A DNA stretch of 64,000 nucleotides. It comes from CBDBJQ01 sp965206405. GTDB lineage: Bacteria > Pseudomonadota > Alphaproteobacteria > UBA8366. The DNA is taken from contig CBDBJQ010000006.1 in the NCBI GenBank assembly GCA_965206405.1, forward strand, positions 2,356,001-2,420,000. Reading direction: 5' to 3'. The notes beneath the pieces were generated by a model that was given only the letters and a program-made list of their open reading frames with translations, did not search any database and was not told the DNA's origin. Of the stretch, positions 9,056-16,700 are shown piece after piece; the stretch's first letter is position 1; each line of letters starts with the position of its first letter. A program made the position numbers and the translations under genes.

Positions 9056-9817
9056 TCAAGTCTCGTCCCAGACCGTCTCGGTCAGGGGAAGGCCACGAAT
9101 GTCGTCGCCGGTTAGCGGTCGGTCCGGCGTTACACCGGCTTGATCCAACAACGAAGCGACCTGACGCACGTGCTGCGTCGAATGCCATACCGTGCGCTCC
9201 AGCATCTCGTGCCGCGATGTCGCGCCGAAATAAGTCGGTACGTCACCCGAGAAATCCTGACTTTCCGCCCTTTGCCACCAATTCCGGAAACGACTGCGTA
9301 CCGCCTCGCCAAACGTGGCGACATCGGCACTTGTCTTCAGATTATCGGGCGGCGGCGCGGTCAAGGATTCGTAGGTCAGAGTTTCACCTTTCTCCTCCAT
9401 ATCGAGAAACGAAACGGGGATTTGAAAGACGTGGTGCATCAGTACGCGCCACGATCGCGGACGATTCGGTAGCTCACGCTCCAGGTGATCATCCGGCATT
9501 TGCCGGGTCAGGCGGATCGCCGTTTCCAGGATGTCGTCAAAGCTCCCGGCCAATTCCGCCGGCGACAGCTCGGGAGCCGTGTCGTCCTCCATATCCAGGA
9601 AGTCGACCACATCCTTGATGACCTGGGCGAACACGTACTTGTCGCCCTTGGATATCACGGGCACCGAACGTGCGCCGATTTTCCGGAATTCTGCCATGCC
9701 GGCGATTTCCAAAACATTTATCGATTCAAACTCAATCCCACGGACCGAGAGGTACTCTTTTACCCTGAGACAGCTTGTTCAATGAGGCTGCCAGAAAACC
9801 TTGATTGTTTCAGTCAT
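9056..9817 (-). CDS. Glutaredoxin-like/DinB fusion protein with in-frame TGA (candidate selenoprotein, or nonsense allele)
   Basis: From ATG-9817, with a GGGAG ribosome binding site 6 bases upstream, the frame reads MTETIKVFWQPH, then TGA at 9781-9779, then TSCLRVKEYLSVRGIEF. It then runs without interruption to 9056. Residues 1-75 form a glutaredoxin-like domain: a beta strand, a [TGA]-T-S-C motif in place of C-x-x-C, and the cis-proline strand ARSVPVI near 49-55. Residues 90-240 form a DinB-type four-helix domain with the metal-binding histidines in LMHHV and WHSTQHVRQV. The TGA sits exactly at the nucleophilic cysteine, where selenocysteine replaces Cys in redox selenoproteins. If it is a plain stop, only a shortened product from a TTG near 9712 could be made. 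The neighbouring genes are broken, so a nonsense mutation remains possible. Confidence 0.6.
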
Positions 9818-9868
9818 TTTGCTCTCCCACATTGTATCAGCATGATTCAATCCGTCCGTTACTGTAAA

Positions 9869-11001
9869 CTATGCCATTAACGTAGAGTGGACATATCTTG
9901 GCCCGCCAACTTTCATCGGTACGGCCATCGCCGCGATATCTGAACGATCCGAACCTGATTCCGGAAAATGGCACGCCGTCAAATGATTTTGCTCGCCCTC
10001 GAGTTCCGGCTGAAGTTCGACGCAGGCACGCGGTAGCGAATCACCGGCACTGCTATCCACTGTCTCAATCCCAGGGCGATTGGCCAATAGCCGCGCCTTG
10101 TAACAGCGCGGATGGAAACAGCAGCCGCTCGGCGTCTCGGTTGCCGACCCAATTTCGCCATCCAACGGGACCCGGGAGGGTTTACGCTCCGATTCCGGAT
10201 CGGGCACGGGGATAGCGGATAAAAGCAACACGGTATAGGGGTGACTTGGTTCCCGATACAGGTCGTCGCGCGAGCCGATCTCGACGATCTTACCGAGATA
10301 CATGACCGCCACCCGATCGCTGACGTGTCGCACCACGGCCTGATCATGCGCGCTAAAGAGAAACGTCAGCGTCTCCTTCCGTTGCAACTCGCGGAGCAGG
10401 TTTATGATTTCCGCCTGAATTGAAACGTCGAGCACGGAAACCGGTTCATCCAGAACCAAGAGGTCCGGATTCAATGCCATCGCACGAGCGATCCCGATCT
10501 GCTGACGCTATCCGCCCGAGAATTCATGCGGATAGCGGTCCAGATGTTCGGGTTCGAGCCCGACTGCCGCAAGAATTTCTAACAGTTGCTGTTTGCTGTT
10601 TGATCCCCAAAGGCCGTGCACGACCATCGGTTCCGCGACGATCGACGACGCTTTCTTCCTCGGGTCGAGCGAACCATAGGGATCCTGGAAAACCATCTGC
10701 GCTTTGCGTCGTAGCGGCCGGACCTCCCGCTGCGTCAGTGTTGTTATGTCGACGCCGTTGAATTCGATGCGGCACCGTCCGGCGCCAAGAGGCGAAGCGC
10801 AAGTCGTCCTAGAGTGCTCTTACCGCTTCCGGTTCCCCCAACTAACAGGGTTTCGCCTTTATGGAGCGAGAACATGACATCGTCGACAGCTTTAACCGTG
10901 CCTTGCCAGCGGTTGAAAACACCGTCTGATTTATTAGAGGTTCTGCTAACGTTTTCCATTCGCAGCAAGACGCCATCTTCGTTACGTGGGTCGGCCGCCA
11001 T
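9869..11001 (-). pseudogene. oppF: Oligopeptide/dipeptide ABC transporter ATPase OppF/DppF-like, broken
   Basis: Three pieces in two frames make one ABC ATPase. The first (from 11001) has the Walker A loop GGTGSGKST and ends at a frameshift near 10764-10777. The second carries RIEFNGVDI, the Q-loop MVFQDPYGSLDPRK and the signature HEFSGG. A TAG at 10510-10508 replaces the first Gln of the expected SGGQRQ. The third has Walker B LLVLDEPVS, the H-loop SAHD and the Opp-type C-terminal cysteine region CCFHPRC. One frameshift and one nonsense codon at a conserved position mean it is not functional. It follows the OppD tail with a 5-base gap, as in an opp operon. Confidence 0.9.
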
Positions 11002-11006
11002 CCACT

Positions 11007-11195
11007 TCAGTTGCCCCCTTGCGTCAATAGTTCTCGCCAGTGCAAGCAGGCGCTTAGGTGGTTGTTGTTCTCAGTCGGAAGCAAACCTGGCCGCTGCACC
11101 GCACAACTCTTTCGATCCGACCCAAGAAAACAGCGCGCCTTGAAGGCGCAGCCCCTTGGGAGCGCCGCCAGGTTTAGGGGTTGACCCTGAATCAT
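11007..11195 (-). pseudogene. oppD: OppD/DppD-like ABC ATPase, C-terminal tail only
   Basis: The 62 codons contain LPRGCAFKARC, a later Cys, and HLSACLHW, the cysteine-containing tail that follows the ATPase domain in oligopeptide transporter subunits OppD and DppD. No nucleotide-binding motif remains. The fragment stops where the plus-strand porin gene begins at 11204, so a deletion or rearrangement removed the rest of the opp operon (permeases, binding protein) and joined its end to the porin. Confidence 0.8.
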
Positions 11196-11203
11196 CGTAA
11201 GCC

Positions 11204-12802
11204 ATGCAAAAGCGTCTTTTGTTCACGTCCAGTGTCGCGGCCGTCCTCGCCTTCGGGCTTGACAGCGCTGCCGGCGCAGCGGACCTGAAGATGGCCGGCG
11301 TCATGAGTGGCAAAGACCGGAACGCTCTCGAGCTGTCTGGCCACATCAACCGCCAGGTCATGTTCTTTGACGACGGAGAGCAGTCGGGTGCGCGCCAAAC
11401 CGACAACTGGTACTCTGAAAGCCGGATAACCCTCAAAGCCAAAGGCAAGGCTGGCGACCTCGATGTCGGCACCGTTCTTGAACTCGGTCTCGGCCGCTAC
11501 CAGACCCAGGCCGGGATTTCCCAGAGTGCCCAGACACCGACACCCGCAGGAGCGAACTTCGGCCGGGTGCGGAAGAGCGAGTTCTACCTCGGCACCAAGA
11601 GCCTGGGCCGCCTCTGGCTCGGTCGTGGCTCCACGGCCTGGGACGGTACCGGTGGCTCCAACACCAACGGATCCTTCGTGCACTGGAACTCCAACGCCTA
11701 TCTCGAGGCCGGGGGCCTGTTCTACAGGATCAAAAATCAGCTTCCTGAGAGCGAGATTGCGGATGCAATGGCAGCCGAGACTGCGGACAGGGAAGCGATG
11801 GTGACAGAGACAGATATGGTAGTCTTCGACCTCGACATCGATTCGAAGGACGCGGATGGGGGCATTTCGGACGACAGTTTCTCCAGCACCAAAGGCATAG
11901 GCTCACTCTCCTCCTTCCTCGTGCGCAATACGCACAGCGAGATCGATGGCAGCCGGCAGAGCCGGATCATGTACCAGACACCATCGCTCGGCGGCTTCAC
12001 CGCGAAGATCTCCCATGCGTCCAAGGGAGAGGGTGAGGACGATGGAGCTTATGCGGCCGGCCTCTTCTACGGCGGATCGCTTGCCGGCTTTACTGTCAAG
12101 GCTTCCGCCGGTTACGAGAAGACAGACACGGAAGTCAATGACGCCGTCGTTTCCCAGGACAACACCGTCGTTTCCCTGGGCATCGGGCACAAGGCCTCTG
12201 GCTTCGGCATCGCCGGTGCCTGGGGCAAGAGCGATTACGGCGATGCAACCGACACCCGCACTGTTCTCGTCGACGGCATCCGGCGGGAGGACGGTAGTCT
12301 TGGGAACCTTGAGTTTCTCGACGGGACCGACGTGAAAGCTCTCACCGCGGACATCGTGGAGGTCCCGAACACCCCGGGCGGCAACGTCAACCTGACCGGC
12401 ACCGGCATGGACATCATGGGCACCCTGGATGGCAGCAAGAGCGTCAAAACAAACGCGTTCCAGACTGTCCAAAGGGAAGACAAGGAGCTGTACTACATCG
12501 CCGGTTCCTGGACCGGGAAGCTGAGCGAGATGGGTAAGACCATCTTCGTCGTTTCCTACAACAACACGGAGAACAACCTCTCCAACGGCGACGAGGGCAA
12601 GGCGTACCGGGTTTCGATTCAGCAGAATGTCGATGCGGCCGCTCTTGAGCTCTTCGCCACCTTCACGCACTTCTCGTACGAGGACAAACGGATCCGGGGT
12701 ATCTCGGTTACCGGGTTAGGCGATGACACCGACGGCACCATTCACACTGCCGACTACGATGATCTGGTGATCTACACGTTCGGCGGTCGGGTGAAGTTCT
12801 GA
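11204..12802 (+). CDS. Outer-membrane porin
   Basis: A 532-residue secreted protein. Residues 1-26 are a signal peptide (MQKRLLFTSS, hydrophobic core, cleavage after AGA/AADLK). The mature part is rich in alternating hydrophobic/polar residues, aromatic residues and Gly, and ends with Phe (GGRVKF), the mark of an outer-membrane beta barrel. The pattern FYLGTKSLGRLWLGRGSTAW followed by RIMYQTPSLGGFTAKISHA is typical of alphaproteobacterial trimeric porins, where it precedes the constriction loop. It should let small hydrophilic solutes cross the outer membrane. Its 5' side abuts the oppD remnant directly, so the original promoter region may have been changed. No ribosome binding site stands out. 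Confidence 0.85.
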   Translation: MQKRLLFTSSVAAVLAFGLDSAAGAADLKMAGVMSGKDRNALELSGHINRQVMFFDDGEQSGARQTDNWYSESRITLKAKGKAGDLDVGTVLELGLGRYQTQAGISQSAQTPTPAGANFGRVRKSEFYLGTKSLGRLWLGRGSTAWDGTGGSNTNGSFVHWNSNAYLEAGGLFYRIKNQLPESEIADAMAAETADREAMVTETDMVVFDLDIDSKDADGGISDDSFSSTKGIGSLSSFLVRNTHSEIDGSRQSRIMYQTPSLGGFTAKISHASKGEGEDDGAYAAGLFYGGSLAGFTVKASAGYEKTDTEVNDAVVSQDNTVVSLGIGHKASGFGIAGAWGKSDYGDATDTRTVLVDGIRREDGSLGNLEFLDGTDVKALTADIVEVPNTPGGNVNLTGTGMDIMGTLDGSKSVKTNAFQTVQREDKELYYIAGSWTGKLSEMGKTIFVVSYNNTENNLSNGDEGKAYRVSIQQNVDAAALELFATFTHFSYEDKRIRGISVTGLGDDTDGTIHTADYDDLVIYTFGGRVKF

Positions 12803-12830
12803 TCGACGTGATGCGACGGGATCCGGGACG

Positions 12831-13016
12831 ATGCGGCTCGTGATAGTCTCTCTGCTGGTCGGCCTGATGGCGCTTGGCACCGTTGGCTGTCTGCAGGCGG
12901 ACAATTCCGAGCACGAGGTCAATCCCGGGGACACGCCCTCGGGGCCCGGGCTGTTCACCGGGCGCCGGGGCGCGATCACCATCGGCGGCGGGGGGCGAAC
13001 CATCCGCAGTCGCTAG
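12831..13016 (+). CDS. Small putative lipoprotein
   Basis: A 61-residue protein 28 bases after the porin. It begins MRLVIVSLLVGLMALGT and has a Cys at position 20 in TVGC, which is a weak lipobox (Thr rather than Leu at -3). The rest is short, rich in Gly, Ser and Arg, and predicted disordered. It is followed within 25 bases by a strong terminator, so porin and lipoprotein probably form one transcript. No family recognised. Alternative: a secreted small protein with no lipid anchor. Confidence 0.55.
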   Translation: MRLVIVSLLVGLMALGTVGCLQADNSEHEVNPGDTPSGPGLFTGRRGAITIGGGGRTIRSR

Positions 13017-13039
13017 GAGGATCCCGCAGCAACCATCGA

Positions 13040-13074
13040 AGGGCCGACCCGGTCCCCCGGGCCGGCCCTTTTTT
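13040..13074 (+). terminator. Rho-independent terminator
   Basis: A 12-base arm GGGCCGACCCGG, a 3-base loop and the complementary arm CCCGGGCCGGCCC (one mismatch) are followed by a run of six T. This is a textbook intrinsic terminator for the porin-lipoprotein transcript. Confidence 0.9.
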
Positions 13075-13250
13075 GTGCGAGGCAAGAAACAGTCAGCAGG
13101 CACGATACGCACGAGGGTAAGGAGGCAATTGGCGACGGGATCAGCGGCAATGCGGATCAGCTCTCCTGTCGAGTGTCGCCGCGATACCTCCTGGCGGGAC
13201 TCTACCGGAAACCGCTGATGCGCAACCCGTGGGTGCGCTTTGTCGAGTGA

Positions 13251-13310
13251 CCTGTCCTGCAGGTGGATTCAGAACATGAATCCCTCATTCATCCAACTGC
13301 AGGCGACAGG
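13251..13310. repeat. Imperfect inverted repeat at the edge of the recombinase remnant
   Basis: The left arm, CCTGTCCTGCAGGTGGAT at 13251-13268, matches the reverse complement of ATCCAACTGCAGGCGACAGG at 13291-13310 with few differences, around a 22-base loop. The right arm runs into the beginning of the serine recombinase remnant. It may be a rearrangement scar; function unknown. Confidence 0.6.
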
Positions 13311-13685
13311 AGACAATCGAGGACGCGATCAAGCGGCTGGAAACGGAACACAAGCGTCTCGGCGAACGGATCAACGCCATGTATGTCGACAAGCTCGACG
13401 GCTGCGTGGATACAGCGTTTTCCGACAAAATGTTGGCGGAATGGCGCGAAGAACAGAACCGTTGCCTCCGCGACATTGAGCGCCATCAGAACGCCGAGCA
13501 CTCCTATATGAATGAAGGCGTGGCTCTTCTCGAATTGGCCCGAAACGCCCAGTCCCTGTTCGAACGCCAGGATGTGCGGGAAAAACGCCGCCTGCTCAAC
13601 TTTGTACTATCGAACTGCACCTGGGACGATGGAGAGATGGCCGCCCCCTTCAGGCAACCGTTTGGTTTATTGGCAGAAACCACCA
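13303..13685 (+). pseudogene. Large serine recombinase remnant (C-terminal part)
   Basis: One frame reads ETIEDAIKRLETEHKRL, then AMYVDKLDGCVDTAFSDKM, AEWREEQNRC, LFERQDVREKRRLLNFVLS and ends near PFRQPFGLLAE. This is the C-terminal segment (coiled coil and end) of phage/transposon-type large serine recombinases, in which the YxDKLDG and EKRRLLxxVLSN motifs are common. The catalytic N-terminal domain and the DNA-binding domains are absent. The frame continues open past the homology to overlap the tRNA gene, which is not meaningful. It points to an old integrated element near tRNA-Gln. Confidence 0.8.
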
Positions 13686-13741
13686 CCATCACATCTCATT
13701 CGGGAGGCAATGACAGAGGAAATCCCGCGAAAAGTGAGATT

Positions 13742-13818
13742 TGGCTGGGGCGGGAGGATTCGAACCTCCGAATACCGGTATCAAAAACCGGCGCCTTAGA
13801 CCACTTGGCTACGCCCCA
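13742..13818 (-). tRNA. tRNA-Gln (anticodon TTG)
   Basis: On the minus strand the sequence from 13818 begins TGGGGCGTAGCCAAGTGG. It folds with an acceptor stem TGGGGCG/CGCCCCA, an anticodon arm CCGGT-TTTTGAT-ACCGG giving anticodon TTG, and a T arm GGAGG-TTCGAAT-CCTCC. The terminal CCA is encoded (13744-13742). U1 and the CCGGU/ACCGG anticodon stem are characteristic of bacterial tRNA-Gln. It lies downstream of ispE on the same strand and about 57 bases from the recombinase remnant. Confidence 0.95.
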
Positions 13819-13873
13819 CCGGATCCATGCCGCAGAACTGCCACAGCATCGGCGTTTCCCGGCACGTGCTCCC

Positions 13874-13903
13874 GATATACGACACCTTTGCTTCCGGCGA
13901 CAA
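13874..13903 (-). promoter_or_regulatory. Possible sigma70-type promoter for tRNA-Gln
   Basis: On the minus strand TTGTCG (13903-13898) and TATATC (13879-13874) are 18 bases apart and lie about 55 bases upstream of the tRNA 5' end, after the ispE stop. Plausible, but seen by eye only. Confidence 0.4.
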
Positions 13904-13938
13904 GAAAAGCGTGTCGCTTCACGACGTGTCTGACGCCA

Positions 13939-14937
13939 CTACAGTAGTTGTGTCGTTGTGCACCACCAAGCTTCTCGACCAGGCCCGCGCCGAATTTCCT
14001 GCATTGCCCGTTCCGCCGCCGCATCGTCGTCGAACAGACCCCAGCAGGTCGCGCCGCTCCCCGACATACGCGCCAACCGACAATCCGGGAGCGCCGCAAG
14101 CGCTGCAAGCACCTCGGGGATTTCGGGACGGAGCTCTGCGGCCGCGGCCTCGAGATCGTTGCCGCAGGAAGCCAGGAACCCCGCAAGGTCATCGATACCG
14201 GCAAAACCGTCCCTGCCGGCAAGAGCGCTGGGAATGGCCGTATCGAGAGAAGACGCGTTGGCAAAAAACGCATTCGACCGAGTGAATGCCGTGAACACCG
14301 AAGCTGTCGACAAAGCCACGCCCGGATTGACCAGCAATAGCGCCACACCGGGAAGATCCGGCGCCATCTCCACCACTTCGCCGATTCCGCCGACAAGAGA
14401 GGTTCTAGCAGCGAGGCAAACCGGTACATCGGCACCGAGGCGATAAGCGAGATCAGCGAGATCGACCATATGCCGCGGGATTTCCCACCACGCAGCAAGA
14501 CCGCGCAGCACGGCGGCGGCGTCGCTCGATCCGCCTCCGAGGCCAGCCGCCACGGGGGTGTTTTTTTCCAGCGTGATCGCAACATCCGGCGTCCTATCCG
14601 CCTCTTCTGCGAGCAGGCGGGCGGCGGCGAGTACCAGATTCTCTCCCGCTTCCTGTTTCGCTTCCTGTTTCGCTTCCTGTTTCGCTTCCTGTTTCGCTTC
14701 CTGTTTCGCTTCCTGTTTCGCTCCCTGTCCCGATTTCCCTAGTGCTGCCGCAAACGGCCCCGTGATCTGCAGAGACAGGCCTTCACCCGGTGCGATGGTC
14801 AGCCGGTCGCCGAAGGAAGCGAAGGCAACAAGGCTGTCGAGTTCGTGCAGACCGCTGGACTGGCGGCCGAGAATGTGAAGATACAGATTGAGCTTGGCCG
14901 GGGCGTCGACGGTGAGAGGCGTGTTGCGCTCAGCCAC
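13939..14937 (-). CDS. ispE: 4-diphosphocytidyl-2-C-methyl-D-erythritol kinase
   Basis: A 332-residue GHMP kinase of the non-mevalonate isoprenoid pathway; it phosphorylates the 2-hydroxyl of CDP-methylerythritol with ATP. The GTG start at 14937 overlaps the stop of the TPR gene (GTGGCTGA). Lys15 in APAKLNLYL and Asp139 in the ATP loop PVAAGLGGGSSDAAA (128-142) are the expected catalytic residues. The third motif SGSGATCWGLF is near 300. The oddity is residues 73-97, where the tetrapeptide KQEA is repeated six times by a perfect 12-base tandem repeat, in a surface region between ITGPFAAAL and NLVLAAARLL. Known family members are about 280-300 long, so this is an in-frame expansion. The gene is followed by tRNA-Gln. 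Confidence 0.93.
   Translation of the reverse strand: MAERNTPLTVDAPAKLNLYLHILGRQSSGLHELDSLVAFASFGDRLTIAPGEGLSLQITGPFAAALGKSGQGAKQEAKQEAKQEAKQEAKQEAKQEAGENLVLAAARLLAEEADRTPDVAITLEKNTPVAAGLGGGSSDAAAVLRGLAAWWEIPRHMVDLADLAYRLGADVPVCLAARTSLVGGIGEVVEMAPDLPGVALLLVNPGVALSTASVFTAFTRSNAFFANASSLDTAIPSALAGRDGFAGIDDLAGFLASCGNDLEAAAAELRPEIPEVLAALAALPDCRLARMSGSGATCWGLFDDDAAAERAMQEIRRGPGREAWWCTTTQLL
14648..14731. repeat. 12-bp tandem repeat inside ispE
   Basis: Six perfect copies of GCTTCCTGTTTC occupy 14648-14719, followed by one degenerate copy (14720-14731). On the coding (minus) strand each unit gives Lys-Gln-Glu-Ala, so copy-number changes keep the frame. Confidence 0.95.
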
Positions 14938-16651
14938 CGCTTCCCCCGCCGGATTCCGCCTGCAGCCCGTCGCGGATCTTGGCTTCGAGAACCGGAATCC
15001 GGCCCTCATCGGGATCGAGGGAGAGTGCCTGATACCACTGGTGGCGAGCTTCGTTGCGCCGGCCGACACGCCAGTAAGCATCACCCAGATGGTCGAGGAT
15101 GATGCTGTCGAGCGGCTGCAACGACGACGCCCGTTCAAGATGCAGGATCGCGCCCTCGAACCGCTCGAGGCGGTACAGCGCCCATCCCATGCTGTCGATG
15201 ATGCTGCCGGCAGAGGGTTGTTTTTTCAGGGCCTGCTCCAGCATCTCCAGTGCCTGGTCGAGATTCATGTTGCGGTCGACCCAGCTATAGGCCAAGTAGT
15301 TGAGGAGATAGGGATCGCCGGGATTCAGCTCGATGGCCTTGAGCAGATCCTCTTCGGCCTCCACCCAGTGCTTGGCACGCTCATGAGCGATCCCCCGGTG
15401 ATAAAACAGGAACCAGTATTCCGGTGCTGCTTCCGGAATTCGTTCAATCGCCTTGTCATAACTATCGGCGGCCGCCTCGAACTGCTCGCCATAGCGCAGA
15501 AGGTTGCCAAGAGTCGCCAGCGGCTGGATGGCGGCGGGCCGTTCTGCCGCCATCGCCTCAAGCACATCGCGTGCTTTGGAAAGCTGCCCGGTATCCTCCA
15601 GGCTGTGCCCCGTGCGCAACCGCCCCGTCCAGTGATACGGCGTATCCACCCGGATCCCGCGATAGGCCGCAATCGCCTCCTCGTGGCGCTCAACCCGCCG
15701 GAAGACGTCGCCGATCATGAGCTGAGCCGCAGGGAAATCCGGTTTCAGATGGAGAGCGATGCGCAACAGCGGCAACACCGGCGGCATGAAGTTTCTCGAA
15801 ACCAGAACCGTGGCGAGGTTGAACACAGCCTCGGCCAACCCCTCGGCAGACGAGCCCACCACGGGCAAGCCGCCGAGACTGTCGGCCAAATGCCCGGCTT
15901 CATGGTGCAGCGCCTCGTTTTGGGTGTCGGTCTTGAGATAGCGGGCATAGAGCGCGGCCGCCTCTTCCGGCTGACCCTGGCGCAGAAAGAAACTGACGCC
16001 GAAACGAACAAAGCGCCGGGGTGCGGGGGTCGATGTGAAAGATTCCCGGTAGAGCTGCGCGGCGGCATCCGTCCGATTGGCAAGATCGTTGATCAGGGCG
16101 CTGTGCAGAATGATGACGTTGTTGCCGAGGGCACCGTTGCGCAATGCCTCGAGTGCACCGAGCGCTTCGTCAACCTCGCCGAGCCCCATCTTGACCCAGG
16201 CCTCGACCAGGGGGCGCAGGCCGTTTCCGAACGAGTCCGACGGTATGCCAGCGAGCATTTCCGCGGCATCCTCGAAACGCCGTGTGCCGACCGCATCGGC
16301 AAGCAACAAAAGACGCGGAGGGACGAATCCCCGGTCTGAGCTCGACAGGCCGCGCGCAACGTCAAGCGCCTCCCCGACACGCCCCGAACTCAGCAGGACC
16401 AGGAAGGCCCGCTCCGCCACCCCGCCTTGCCCGGCAACCGGGGAGAGAAGTTCCGCCGCCGAGGACAAATCGTTCTGGCTTTCGGCAAACCGGCCCGCCA
16501 GATACCGGCCCGCAGTCGTGTGCTGGAGCGGCGGTACCGCGCCCGCGATCGGCACCATATCGCCCGGCACCACGCCGGCATGTCCGACGGATCCGCCCGG
16601 GCATGCCAGCACCGCGGCCGCAAACAGTGCCGCGGCGAGCGGGCGCAACAT
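14930..16651 (-). CDS. Tetratricopeptide-repeat (TPR) protein, exported
   Basis: A 573-residue protein when started at MLRPLAAALFAAAVLA (16651), which gives a clean signal peptide; an in-frame start at 16693 would add 14 residues. The body is a chain of TPR helices. Clear repeats are in the C-terminal half, for example DSYDKAIERIPEAAPEYW, EDLLKAIELNPGDPYLLNYL, QALEMLEQALKKQPS and RHQWYQALSLDPDEG. Such proteins act as periplasmic or membrane-associated scaffolds. Its stop overlaps the start of ispE, the conserved arrangement in several Rhodospirillales. Partner proteins are unknown. Confidence 0.85.
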   Translation of the reverse strand: MLRPLAAALFAAAVLACPGGSVGHAGVVPGDMVPIAGAVPPLQHTTAGRYLAGRFAESQNDLSSAAELLSPVAGQGGVAERAFLVLLSSGRVGEALDVARGLSSSDRGFVPPRLLLLADAVGTRRFEDAAEMLAGIPSDSFGNGLRPLVEAWVKMGLGEVDEALGALEALRNGALGNNVIILHSALINDLANRTDAAAQLYRESFTSTPAPRRFVRFGVSFFLRQGQPEEAAALYARYLKTDTQNEALHHEAGHLADSLGGLPVVGSSAEGLAEAVFNLATVLVSRNFMPPVLPLLRIALHLKPDFPAAQLMIGDVFRRVERHEEAIAAYRGIRVDTPYHWTGRLRTGHSLEDTGQLSKARDVLEAMAAERPAAIQPLATLGNLLRYGEQFEAAADSYDKAIERIPEAAPEYWFLFYHRGIAHERAKHWVEAEEDLLKAIELNPGDPYLLNYLAYSWVDRNMNLDQALEMLEQALKKQPSAGSIIDSMGWALYRLERFEGAILHLERASSLQPLDSIILDHLGDAYWRVGRRNEARHQWYQALSLDPDEGRIPVLEAKIRDGLQAESGGGSGG

Positions 16652-16700
16652 CGGGTGCACCGTGATTGGGCACATTGCGGCGATTGGGTGCATTGGCTGA

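Noticed and set aside
13742..13818. tRNA-Gln as a duplicated attachment site of an integrated island
   Set aside because: No second copy of the tRNA 3' end or other direct repeat was found within the window, so an att site cannot be claimed.
14470..14742. A plus-strand frame reading a repeated FRFLFRFLF
   Set aside because: It is the antisense of the 12-base repeat in ispE, not a membrane peptide.
14888..16339. A 483-codon open frame on the plus strand opposite the TPR gene
   Set aside because: It is the antisense shadow of a GC-rich gene with clear TPR motifs and a signal peptide on the other strand; no ribosome binding site or family match.
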